Source of the DNA: Prosapia bicincta
Taxonomy: Eukaryota; Arthropoda; Insecta; Hemiptera; Cercopidae
Direction of reading: 5' to 3'
DNA: 64,000 nucleotides
Assembly (NCBI GenBank): GCA_036971475.1
Contig: JBAIZL010000002.1
Coordinates: 53,275,729-53,339,728, forward strand
A model generated the notes under the pieces. It was not told the DNA's origin, made no database searches, and worked only from the letters and a program-made list of their open reading frames with translations. The translations under genes and the position numbers were made by a program. Each line of letters begins with the position of its first letter. The stretch's first letter is position 1. This document shows positions 24,116 to 38,107 of this stretch, piece after piece.

Positions 24116-26790
24116 GTTTGAACTCACAATGTTACTGTGTACTTTATTTTATATCATCTTTAATACCTTACATAGTCTCTTTAAGTATGATTACTCTATC
24201 TGTAGTCTGATATCATAGTTAAGAACTCACATTGTTACTGTGTACTTTATCTGATATCATCTTTAATACCTTACATAGTCTCTGTAAATTTGATTACTCT
24301 ATCTGTAGTCTGATATCATAGTTGAGTACTCACGTTGTTACTGTGGACTTTATCTGATATCATCTTTATACCTTACATAGTCTCTGTAAGTTTGATTACT
24401 CTATCTCTAGTCTGATATCATAGTTGAGAACTCACATTGTTATTGTGTACTTTATCTGATATCATCTTTAATACCTTACATAGTCTCTGTAAGTTTGATT
24501 ACTCTATCTGTAGTCTGATATCATAGATGAGAACTCACATTGTTACTGTGTACTTTATCTGATATCATCTTTAATACCTTACATAGTCTCTGTAAGTTTG
24601 ATTACTCTATCTGTAGTCTGATATCATAGTCGAGAACTCACATTGTTACTTTGTACTTTATCTGATATCATCTTTAATACACTACATATTCTCTGTAAGT
24701 TTGATCACTCTATCTGTAGTCTGATATCATAGTTAAGAACTCACATTGTTACTGTGTACTTTATCTGATATCATCTTTAATACCTTACATAGTCTCTATA
24801 AGTTTGATTACTCTATCTGTAGTCTGATATCATAGTTGAGAACTCACATTGTTACTGTGTACTTTATCTGATATCATCTTTAATATCTTACATAGTCTCT
24901 GTAAATTTGATTATTCTATCTGTAGTCTGATATCATAGTTGAGAACTCACATTGTTACTCTGTACTTTATCTGATGTCATCTTTAATACCTTACGTATTC
25001 TCTGTAAGTTTGATTACTCTATCTGTAGTCTGATATCATAATTAAGAACTCACATTGTTACTGTGTACTTTATCTGATATCATCTTTAATATTTTACATA
25101 GTCTCTGTAAATTTGATTATTCTATCTGTAGTCTGATATCATAGTTGAGAACTCACATTGTTACTCTGTACTTTATCTGATGTCATCTTTAATACCTTAC
25201 GTAGTCTCTGTAAGTTTGATTACTCTATCTGTAGTCTGATATCATAATTAAGAACTCACATTGTTACTGTGTACTTTATCTGATATCATCTTTAATACCT
25301 TACATAGTCTCTGTAAGTCTGATTACTCTATCTGTAGTCTGATATCATAGTTGAGAACTCTCATTGTTACTGTGTACTTTATATGATATCATCTTTAATA
25401 TTTTACATAGTCTCTGTAAGTTTGATTACTCTATCTGTAGTTTGATATCATAGTTGAGAACTCACTTTGTTACTGTGTATTTTATCTGATATTATCTTTA
25501 ATACCTTACATTGTCTCTGTAAGTTTGATTACTCTATCTGTAGTCTGATATTAAAGTTGAGAACTTACATTGTTACTTTGTACTTTATCTTATATCATCT
25601 TTAATACCTTACATAGTCTCTTTAAGTATAATTACTCTATCTGTAGTCTGATATCATAGTTAAGAACTCACATTGTTACTGTGTACTTTACCTGATATCA
25701 TCTTTAATACCTTACATAGTCTCTGTAAGTTTGATTACTCCATCTGTAATCTGATATCATAGTTGAGAACTCACATGGTCACTGTGTACTTTATCTGATA
25801 ACATCTTTAATACCTTACATAGTCTCTGTAAATTTGATTACTCTATCTGTAGTCTGATATTATAGTTGAGAACTGACATTGTTACTGTGTACTTTATCTT
25901 ATATCATCTTTAATACCTTACATAGTCTCTTAATTTTGATTACTCTATCTGTAGTCTGATATCATAGTTGGAACTCACATTGTTACTGTGTACTTTATCT
26001 GAAATCATCTTTAATACCTTACATAGTCTCTGTAAGTTTGATTACTCTATCTGTAGTCTGATATCATAGTTGAGAACTAACATTGTTATTGTGTACTTTA
26101 TCTGATATCATCTTTAATACCTTACATAGTCTCTGTAAGTTTGATCACTCTATCTGTAGTCTGATATCATAGATGAGAACTCACATTGTTACTGTGTACT
26201 TTATTTTGTATCATCTTTAATACCTTACATAGTCTCTTTAATTATGATTACTCTATCTGTAGTCTGATATCATAGTTAAGAACTCAAATTGTTACTGTGT
26301 GCTTTATCAGATATCATCTTTAATACCTTACATAGTCTCTGTAAATTTGATTACTCTATCTGTAGTCTGATATTATAGTTGAGAACTCACGTTGCTACTG
26401 TGTACTTTATCTGATATCATCTTTAATACCTTACATAGTCTCTGTAAGTTTGATTACTCTATCTGTAGTCTGATATCATAGTTGAGAACTCACATTGTTA
26501 TTGTGTACTTTATCTGATATCATCTTTAATACCTTACATAGTCTCTGTAAGTTTGATCACTCTATCTGTAGTCTGCTATCATAGATGAGAACTCACATTG
26601 TTACTGTGTACTTTATCTGATATCATCTTTAATACCTTATATAGTCTCTGTAAGTTTGATTACTCTATCTGTAGTCTGATATCATAGTTGAGAACTCACA
26701 TTGTTACTGTGTACTTTATCTGATATCATCTTTAATACCTTACATGGTCTCTTTAAGTTTGATTACTCTATCTGTAGTCTGATATCATAG
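24116..26790 (+). repeat. 24-monomer higher-order repeat, copy 2 (expanded by two monomers)
   Basis: Same variant order as copy 1. The offset to copy 3 is 2,674 (24,120 to 26,794; 24,340 to 27,014), 205 bases longer than the first step. The difference is a local two-monomer duplication at about 25,080-25,290, where AATATTTTACATAG...TTGATTATTC appears a second time. Confidence 0.75.
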
Positions 26791-28639
26791 TTGGAACTCA
26801 CAATGTTACTGTGTACTTTATTTTATATCATCTTTAATACCTTACATAGTCTCTTTAAGTATGATTACTCTATCTGTAGTCTGATATCATAGTTAAGAAC
26901 TCATATTGTTACTGTGTACTTTATCTGATATCATCTTTAATACCTTACATAGTCTCTGTAAATTTGATTACTCTATCTGTAGTCTGATATCATAGTTGAG
27001 TACTCACGTTGTTACTGTGGACTTTATCTGATATCATCTTTATACCTTACATAGTCTCTGTAAGTTTGATTACTCTATCTCTAGTCTGATATCATAGATG
27101 AGAACTCACATTGTTATTGTGTACTTTATCTGATATCATCTTTAATACCTTACATAGTCTCTGTAAGTTTGATTACTCTATCTGTAGTCTGATATCATAG
27201 ATGAGAACTCACATTGTTACTGTGTACTTTATCTGATATCATCTTTAATACCTTACATAGTCTCTGTAAGTTTGATTACTCTATCTGTAGTCTGATATCA
27301 TAGTCGAGAACTCACATTGTTACTGTGTACTTTATCTGATATCATCTTTAATACACTACATATTCTCTGTAAGTTTGATCACTCTATCTGTAGTCTGATA
27401 TCATAGTTAAGAACTCACATTGTTACTGTGTACTTTATCTGATATCATCTTTAATACCTTACATAGTCTCTATAAGTTTGATTACTCTATCTGTAGTCTG
27501 ATATCATAGTTGAGAACTCACATTGTTACTGTGTACTTTATCTGATATCATCTTTAATATCTTACATAGTCTCTGTAAATTTGATTATTCTATCTGTAGT
27601 CTGATATCATAGTTGAGAACTCACATTGTTACTCTGTACTCTATCTGATGTCATCTTTAATATCTTACGTAGTCTCTGTAAGTTTGATTACTCTATCTGT
27701 AGTCTGTTATCATAATTAAGAACTCACATTGTTACTGTGTACTTTATCTGATATCATCTTTAATACCTTACATAGTCTCTGTAAGTCTGATTACTCTATC
27801 TGTAGTCTGATATCATAGTTGAGAACTCTCATTGTTACTGTGTACTTTATATGATATCATCTTTAATATTTTACATAGTCTCTGTAAGTTTGATTACTCT
27901 ATCTGTAGTTTGATATCATAGTTGAGAACTCACTTTGTTACTGTGTATTTTATCTGATATTATCTTTAATACCTTACATTGTCTCTGTAAGTTTGATTAC
28001 TCTATCTGTAGTCTGATATTAAAGTTGAGAACTGACATTGTTACTTTGTACTTTATCTTATATCATCTTTAATACCTTACATAGTCTCTTTAAGTATAAT
28101 TACTCTATCTGTAGTCTGATATCATAGTTGAGAACTCACATTGTTACTGTGTACTTTATCTGATATCATCTTTAATACCTTACATAGTCTCTGTAAGTTT
28201 GATTACTCCATCTGTAATCTGATATCATAGTTGAAAACTCACATGGTCACTGTGTACTTTATCTGATAACATCTTTAATACCTTACATAGTCTCTGTAAG
28301 TTTGATTACTCTATCTGTAGTCTGATATTATAGTTGAGAACTGACATTGTTACTGTGTACTTTATCTTATATCATCTTTAATACCTTACATAGTCTCTTA
28401 ATTTTGATTACTCTATCTGTAGTCTGATATCATAGTTGGAACTCACATTGTTACTGTGTACTTTATCTGAAATCATCTTTAATACCTTACATAGTCTCTG
28501 TAAGTTTGATTACTCTATCTGTAGTCTGATATCATAGTTGAGAACTAACATTGTTATTGTGTACTTTATCTGATATCATCTTTAATACCTAACATAGTCT
28601 CTGTAAGTTTGATCACTCTATCTGTAGTCTGATATCATA
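26791..28639 (+). repeat. 24-monomer higher-order repeat, copy 3
   Basis: It begins with the GTTGGAACTCACAATG variant at 26,791 and follows the order of copies 1 and 2 until the 9.47-kb duplicated block begins at about 28,640. Further relatives of this unit start near 31,120 and 40,588 inside the two large duplicates and, more diverged, near 60,128. Confidence 0.65.
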
Positions 28640-31600
28640 GATGAGAACTCACATTGTTACTGTGTACTTTATTTTGTATCATCTTTAATACCTTACATAG
28701 TCTCTTTAAGTATGATTACTCTATCTGTAGTCTGATATCATAGTTAAGAACTCACATTGTTACTGTGTGCTTTATCAGATATCATCTTTAATACCTTACA
28801 TAGTCTCTGTAAATTTGATTACTCTATCTGTAGTCTGATATCATAGTTGAGAACTCACGTTGCTACTGCGTACTTTATCTGATATCATCTTTAATACCTT
28901 ACATAGTCTCTGTAAGTTTGATTACTCTATCTGTAGTCTGATATCATAGTTGAGAACTCACATTGTTATTGTGTACTTTATCTGATATCATCTTTAATAC
29001 CTTACATAGTCTCTGTAAGTTTGATCACTCTATCTGTAGTCTGATATAATAGATGAGAACTCACATTGTTACTGTGTACTTTATCAGATATCATCTTTAA
29101 TACCTTAAATAGTCTCTGTAAGTTTGATTACTCTATCTGTAGTCTGATATCATAGTTGAGAACTCACATTGTTACTGTGTACTTTATCTGATATCATCTT
29201 TAATACATTACATATTCTCTGTAAGTTTGATCACTCTATCTGTAGTCTGATATCATAGTTAAGAACTCACATTGTTACTGTGTACTTTATCTGATATCAT
29301 CTTTAATACCTTACATAGTCTCTGTAAGTTTGATTACTCTATCTGTAGTCTGATATCATAGTTGAGAACTCATATTGTTACTGTGTAATTTATCTGATGT
29401 CATCTTTAATACCTTATATAGTCTATGTAAGTTTGATTACTATATCTGTAGTCTGATATCATGGTTGAGAACTCACATTGTTACTGTGTACTTTATCTGA
29501 TATCATCTTTAATACCTTACATAGTCTCTGTAAATTTGATTACTCTATCTGTAGTCTGATATCATAGTTGAGAACTCACATTGTTACTGTGTACTTTATC
29601 TGATGTCATCTTTAATACCTTACATAGTCTCTGTAAGTTTGATTACTCTATCTGTAGTCTGATATTATAGTTGAGAACTGGCAATGTTACTGTGTACTTT
29701 ATCTGATATTATCTTTAATACCTTACATAGTCTCTGTAAGTTTGATTACTCTATCTGTAGTCTGATATCATAGATAAGAACTCACATTGTTACTGTGTAC
29801 TTTATCTGATATCATCTTAATATCTTACATAGTCTCTGTAAGTTTGATTACTCTATCTGTAGTCTGATATCATAGTTGAGAACTCACATTGTTACTGTGT
29901 ACTTTATCTGAAATCATCTTTAATATCTTACATTGTCTCTGTAAGTTTGATTACTCTATCTGTAGTCTGATATCATAGTTGAAAACTCACATTGTTACTG
30001 TGTACTTTATCTGATATCATCTTTAAGACCTTACATAGTCTCTGTAAATTTGATTACTCTATCTGTAGTCTGATATCATAGTTGTGAACTCACATTGTTA
30101 CTGTGTACTTTATCTGATGTCATCTTTAATACCTTACATAGTCTCTGTAAGTTTGATTACTCTATCTGTAGTCTGATATCGTAGTTGAGAACTCACATTG
30201 TTACTGTGTACTTTATCTGATATTATCTTTAATACCTTACATAGTCTCTGTATGTTTGATTACTATATCTGTAGTCTGATATCATAGTTGAGAACTCACA
30301 TTGTTACTGTGTACTTTATCTGATATCATCTTTAATACCTTACATAGTCTCTGTAAATTTGATTACTCTATCTGTAGTCTGATATCATAGTTGAGAACTC
30401 ACATTGTTACTGTGTACTTTATCTGATGTCATCTTTAATACCTTACGTAGTCTCTGTAAGATTGATTACTCTATCTGTAGTCTGATATCATAGTTAAGAA
30501 CTCACATTGTTACTTTGTACTTTATCTGATATCATCTTTAATACCTTACATAGTCTCTGTAAGTTTGATTAATGCATCTGTAATCTGATATCATAGTTGA
30601 GAACTCACATGGTCACTGTCTACTTTATCTGATAACATCTTTAATACCTTACATAGTCTCTGTAAGTTTGATTACTCTATCTGTAGTCTGATATTATAGT
30701 TGAGAACTGACTTTGTTACTGTGTACTTTATCTTATATCATCTTTAATACCTTACATAGTCTCTCTAAGTATGATTACTCTATCTGTAGTCTGATATCAT
30801 AGTTAAGAACTCACATTGTTACTGTGTACTTTACCTGATATCATCTTTAATACCTTACATAGTCTCTGTAAATTTGATTACTCTATCTGTAGTCAGATAT
30901 CATATTTGAGAACTCACATTGTTACTGTGTACTTTATCTGATAACATCTTTAATACCTTACATAGTCTCTGTAAGTTTGATTACTCTATCTGTAGTCTGA
31001 TATTATAGTTGAGAACTGACATTGTTACTGTGTACTTTATCTTATATCATCTTTAATACCTTACATGGTCTCTTTAAGTTTGATTACTCTATCTGTAGTC
31101 TGATATCATAGTTGGAACTCACAATGTTACTGTGTACTTTATTTTATATCATCTTTAATACCTTACATAGTCTCTTTAAGTATGATTACTCTATCTGTAG
31201 TCTGATATCATAGTTAAGAACTCACATTGTTACTGTGTACTTTATCTGATATCATCTTTAATACCTTACATAGTCTCTGTAAATTTGATTACTCTATCTG
31301 TAGTCTGATATAATAGTTGAGTACTCACGTTGTTACTGTGGACTTTATCTGATATCATCTTTAATACCTTACATAGTCTCTGTAAGTTTGATTACTCTAT
31401 CTCTAGTCTGATATCATAGTTGAGAACTCACATTGTTATTGTGTACTTTATCTGATATCATCTTTAATACCTTACATAGTCTCTGTAAGTTAGATTACTC
31501 TATCTGTAGTCTGATATCATAGATGAGAACTCACATTGTTACTGTGTACTTTATATGATATCATCTTTAATACCTTACATAGTCACTGTAAGTTTGATTA

Positions 31601-34600
31601 CTCTATCTGTAGTCTGATATCATAGTCGAGAACTCACATTGTTACTGTGTACTTTATCTGATATCATCTTTAATACACTACATATTCTCTGTAAGTTTGA
31701 TCACTCTATCTGTAGTCTGATATCATAGTTAAGAACTCACATTGTTACTGTGTACTTTATCTGATATCATCTTTAATACCTTACATAGTCTCTGTAAGTT
31801 TGATTACTCTATCTGTAGTCTGATATCATAGTTGAGAACTCACATTGTTACTCTGTACTTTATCTGATGTCATCTTTAATACCTTACGTAGTCTCTGTAA
31901 GTTTGATTACTCTATCTGTAGTCTGATATCATAATTAAGAACTCACATTGTTACTGTGTACTTTATCTGATATCATCTTTAATACCTTACATAGTCTCTG
32001 TAAGTCTGATTACTCTATCTGTAGTCTGATATCATAGTTGAGAACTCTCATTGTTACTGTGTACTTTATATGATATCATCTTTAATATTTTACATAGTCT
32101 CTGTAAGTTTGATTACTCTATCTGTAGTTTGATATCATAGTTGAGAACTCACTTTGTTACTGTGTATTTTATCTGATATTATCTTTAATACCTTACATTG
32201 TCTCTGTAAGGTTGATTACTCTATCTGTAGTCTGATATTAAAGTTGAGAACTTACATTGTTACTTTGTACTTTATCTTATATCATCTTTAATACCTTACA
32301 TAGTCTCTTTAAGTATAATTACTCTATCTGTAGTCTGATATCATAGTTAAGAACTCACATTGTTACTGTGTACTTTACCTGATATCATCTTTAATACCTT
32401 ACATAGTCTCTGTAAGTTTGATTACTCTATCTCTAGTCTGATATCATAGTTGAGAACTCACATTGTTATTGTGTACTTTATCTGATATCATCTTTAATAC
32501 CTTACATAGTCTCTGTAAGTTTGATTACTCTATCTGTAGTCTGATATCATAGATGAGAACTCACATTGTTACTGTGTACTTTATCTGATATCATCTTTAA
32601 TACCTTACATAGTCTCTGTAAGTTTGATTACTCTATCTGTAGTCTGATATCATAGTCGAGAACTCACATTGTTACTGTGTACTTTATCTGATATCATCTT
32701 TAATACCTTACATAGTCTCTGTAAGTTTGATTACTCTATCTGTAGTCTGATATCATAGTTGAGAACTCACATTGTTACTGTGTACTTTATCTGATATCAT
32801 CTTTAATATCTTACATAGTCTCTGTAAATTTGATTATTCTATCTGTAGTCTGATATCATAGTTGAGAACTCACATTGTTACTCTGTACTTTATCTGATGT
32901 CATCTTTAATTACTTACGTAGTCTCTGTAAGTTTGATTACTCTATCTGTAGTCTGGTATCATAATTAAGAACTCACATTGTTACTGTGTACTTTATCTGA
33001 TATCATCTTTAATACCTTACATAGTCTCTGTAAGTCTGATTACTCTATCTGTAGTCTGATATCATAGTTGAGAACTCTCATTGTTACTGTGTACTTTATA
33101 TGATATCATATTTAATATTTTACATAGTCTCTGTAAGTTTGATTACTCTATCTGTAGTTTGATATCATAGTTCAGAACTCACTTTGTTACTGTGTATTTT
33201 ATCTGATATTATCTTTAATACCTTACATTGTCTCTGTAAGTTTGATTACTCTATCTGTAGTCTGATATTAAAGTTGAGAACTGACATTGTTACTTTGTAC
33301 TTTATCTTATATCATCTTTAATACCTTACATAGTCTCTTTAAGTATAATTACTCTATCTGTAGTCTGATATCATAGTTGAGAACTCACATTGTTACTGTG
33401 TACTTTATCTGATATCATCTTTAATACCTTACATAGTCTCTGTAAGTTTGATTACTCCATCTGTAATCTGATATCATAGTTGAGAACTCACATGGTCACT
33501 GTGTACTTTATCTGATAACATCTTTAATACCTTACATAGTCTCTGTAAGTTTGATTACTCTATCTGTAGTCTGATATTATAGTTGAGAACTGACATTGTT
33601 ACTGTGTACTTTATCTTATATCATCTTTAATACCTTACATAGTCTCTTAATTTTGATTACTCTATCTGTAGTCTGATATCATAGTTGGAACTCACATTGT
33701 TACTGTGTACTTTATCTGAAATCATCTTTAATACCCTACATAGTCTCTGTAAGTTTGATTACTCTATCTGTAGTCTGATATCATAGTTGAGAACTAACAT
33801 TGTTATTGTGTACTTTATCTGATATCATCTTTAATACCTTACATAGTCTCTGTAAGTTTGATCACTCTATCTGTAGTCTGATATCATAGATGAGAACTCA
33901 CATTGTTACTGTGTACTTTATTTTGTATCATCTTTAATACCTTACATAGTCTCTTTAAGTATGATTACTCTATCTGTAGTCTGATATCATAGTTGAGAAC
34001 TCACGTTGCTACTGTGTACTTTATCTGATATCATCTTTAATACCTTACATAGTCTCTGTAAGTTTGATTACTCTATCTGTAGTCTGATATCATAGTTGAG
34101 AACTCACATTGTTATTGTGTACTTTATCTGATATCATCTTTAATACCTTACATAGTCTCTGTAAGTTTGATCACTCTATCTGTAGTCTGATATCATAGTT
34201 GAGAACTCACATTGTTACTGTGTACTTTATCTGATATCATCTTTAATACATTACATATTCTCTGTAAGTTTGATCACTCTATCTGTAGTCTGATATCATA
34301 GTTAAGAACTCACATTGTTACTGTGTACTTTATCTGATATCATCTTTAATACCTTACATAGTCTCTGTAAGTTTGATTACTCTATCTGTAGTCTGATATC
34401 ATAGTTGAGGACTCACATTGTTACTGTGTACTTTATCTGATATCATCTTTAATATCTTACATAGTCTCTGTAAATTTGATTACTCTATCTGTAGTCTGAT
34501 ATCATAGTTGAGAACTCACATTGTTACTGTGTACATTATCTGATGTCATCTTTAATACCATACGTAGTCTCTGTAAGTTTGATTACTCTATCTGTAGTCT

Positions 34601-37600
34601 GATATCATAATTAAGAACTCACATTGTTACTGTGTACTTTATCTGATATCATCTTTAATACACTACATATTCTCTGTAAGTTTGATCACTCTATCTGTAG
34701 TCTGATATCATAGTTAAGAACTCACATTGTTACTGTGTACTTTATCTGATATCATCTTTAATACCTTACATAGTCTCTGTAAGTTTGATTACTCTATCTG
34801 TAGTCTGATATCATAGTTGAGAACTCACATTGTTACTGTGTACTTTATCTGATATCATCTTTAATATCTTACATAGTCTCTGTAAATTTGATTATTCTAT
34901 CTGTAGTCTGATATTATAGTTGAGAACTCACATTGTTACTCTGTACTTTATCTGATGTCATCTTTAATTACTTACGTAGTCTCTGTAAGTTTGATTACTC
35001 TATCTGTAGTCTGATATCATAATTAAGAACTCACATTGTTACTGTGTACTTTATCTGATATCATCTTTAATACCTTACATAGTCTCTGTAAGTCTGATTA
35101 CTCTATCTGTAGTCTGATATCATAGTTGAGAACTCTCATTGTTACTGTGTACTTTATATGATATCATCTTTAATATTTTACATAGTCTCTGTAAGTTTGA
35201 TTACTCTATCTGTAGTTTGATATCATAGTTGAGAACTCACTTTGTTACTGTGTATTTTATCTGATATTATCTTTAATACCTTACATTGTCTCTGTAAGTT
35301 TGATTACTCTATCTGTAGTCTGATATTAAAGTTGAGAACTGACATTGTTACTTTGTACTTTATCTTATATCATCTTTAATACCTTACATAGTCTCTTTAA
35401 GTATAATTACTCTATCTGTAGTCTGATATCATAGTTGAGAACTCACATTGTTACTGTGTACTTTATCTGATATCATCTTTAATACCTTACATAGTCTCTG
35501 TAAGTTTGATTACTCCATCTGTAATCTGATATCATAGTTGAGAACTCACATGGTCACTGTGTACTTTATCTGATAACATCTTTAATACCTTACATAGTCT
35601 CTGTAAGTTAGATTACTCTATCTGTAGTCTGATATTATAGTTGAGAACTGACATTGTTACTGTGTACTTTATCTTATATCATCTTTAATACCTTACATAG
35701 TCTCTTAATTTTGATTACTCTATCTGTAGTCTGATATCATAGTTGGAACTCACATTGTTACTGTGTACTTTATCTGAAATCATCTTTAATACCTTACATA
35801 GTCTCTGTAAGTTTGATTACTCTATCTGTAGTCTGATATCATAGTTGAGAACTAACATTGTTATTGTGTACTTTATCTGATATCATCTTTAATACCTTAC
35901 ATAGTCTCTGTAAGTTTGATCACTCTATCTGTAGTCTGATATCATAGATGAGAACTCACATTGTCACTGTGTACTTTATTTTGTATCATCTTTAATACCT
36001 TACATAGTCTCTTTAAGTATGATTACTCTATCTGTAGTCTGATATCATAGTTAAGAACTCACATTGTTACTGTGTGCTTTATCAGATATCATCTTTAATA
36101 CCTTACATAGTCTCTGTAAATTTGATTACTCTATCTGTAGTCTGATGTCATAGTTGAGAACTCACGTTGCTACTGTGTACTTTATCTGATATCATCTTTA
36201 ATACCTTACATAGTCTCTGTAAGTTTGATTACTCTATCTGTAGTCTGATATCATAGTTGAGAACTCACATTGTTATTGTGTACTTTATCTGATATCATCT
36301 TTAATAACTTACATAGTCTCTGTAAGTTTGATCACTCTATCTGTAGTCTGATATCATAGATGAGAACTCACATTGTTACTGTGTACTTTATCTGATATCA
36401 TCTTTAATACCTTAAATAGTCTCTGTAAGTTTGATTACTCTATCTGTAGTCTGATATCATAGTTGAGAACTCACATTGTTACTGTGTACTTTATCTGATA
36501 TCATCTTTAATACATTACATATTCTCTGTAGGTTTGATCACTCTATCTGTAGTCTGATATCATAGTTAAGAACTCACATTGTTACTGTGTACTTTATCTG
36601 ATATCATCTTTAATACCTTACATAGTCTCTGTAAGTTTGATTACTCTATCTGTAGTCTGATATCATAGTTGAGGACTCACATTGTTACTGTGTACTTTAT
36701 CTGATATCATCTTTAATATCTTACATAGTCTCTGTAAATTTGATTACTCTATCTGTAGTCTGATATCATAGTTGAGAACTCACATTGTTACTGTGTACAT
36801 TATCTGATGTCATCTTTAATACCATACGTAGTCTCTGTAAGTTTGATTACTCTATCTGTAGTATGATATCATAATTAAGAACTCACATTGTTACTGTGTA
36901 CTTTATCTGATATCATCTTTAATACCCTACATAGTCTCTGTAAGTTTGATTACTCTATCTGTAGTCTGATATCATAGTTGAGAACTCACATTGTTACTGT
37001 GTACTTTATCTGATGTCATCTTTAATACCTTACATAGTCTCTGTAAATTTCATTACTCTATCTGTAGTCTCATATCATAGTTGAGAATTAACATTGTTAC
37101 TGTGTACTTTATCTGATGTCATCTTTAATACCTTACGTAGTTTCTGTAAGTTTGATAACTCTATCTGTAGTTTGATATAATAGTTAAGATCTCACATTGT
37201 TACTGAGTACTTTATCTGATATCATCTTCAATACCTTACATAGTCTCTGTAAATTTGATTACTCTATCTGTAGTCTGATATCATAGTTGAGAACTCACAT
37301 TGTTACTGTGTAATTTTACTGATGTCATCTTTAATACCTTATATAGTCTCTGTAAGTTTGATTACTATATCTGTAGTCTGATATCATAGTTGAGTACTCA
37401 CATTGTTACTGTGTACTCTATCTGATATCATCTTTAATACCTTACATAGTCTCTGTAAATATGATTACTCTATCTGTAGTCTGATATCATATTTGAGAAC
37501 TCACATTGTTACTGTGTACTTTATCTGATGTTATCTTTAATACCTTACGTAGTCTTTGTAAGTTTGATTACTCTATCTGTAGTTTGATATGATAGTTAGG

Positions 37601-37920
37601 ATCTAACATTGTTACTGAGTACTTTATCTGATATCATTTTTAATACCTTACATAGTCTCTTAATTTTGATTACTCTATCTGTAGTCTGATATCATAGTTG
37701 GAACTCACATTGTTACTGTGTACTTTATCTGAAATCATCTTTAATACCTTACATAGTCTCTGTAAGTTTGATTACTCTATCTGTAGTCTGATATCATAGT
37801 TGAGAACTAACATTGTTATTGTGTACTTTATCTGATATCATCTTTAATACCTTACATAGTCTCTGTAAGTTTGATCACTCTATCTGTAGTCTGATATCAT
37901 AGATGAGAACTCACATTGTT
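28640..37920 (+). repeat. 9.47-kb tandem duplication, copy 1
   Basis: Every rare variant checked reappears exactly 9,468 bases later: TGCTACTGCG 28,861 and 38,329, CATATTGTTACTG 29,371 and 38,839, GAACTGGC 29,675 and 39,143, ACTGTGGA 31,335 and 40,803, GATAGTTAGG 37,591 and 47,059. About ten single-base differences were noticed across roughly 9.3 kb. Similarity stops at about 28,640 on the left and 37,920 on the right. Confidence 0.85.
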
Positions 37921-38107
37921 ATTGTGTACTTTATCTGATATCATCTTTAATACCTTACATAGTCTCTGTAAGTTTGATCACTCTATCTGTAGTCTGATAT
38001 CATAGATGAGAACTCACATTGTTACTGTGTACTTTATCAGATATCATCTTTAATACCTTAAATAGTCTCTGTAAGTTTGATTACTCTATCTGTAGTCTGA
38101 TATCATA

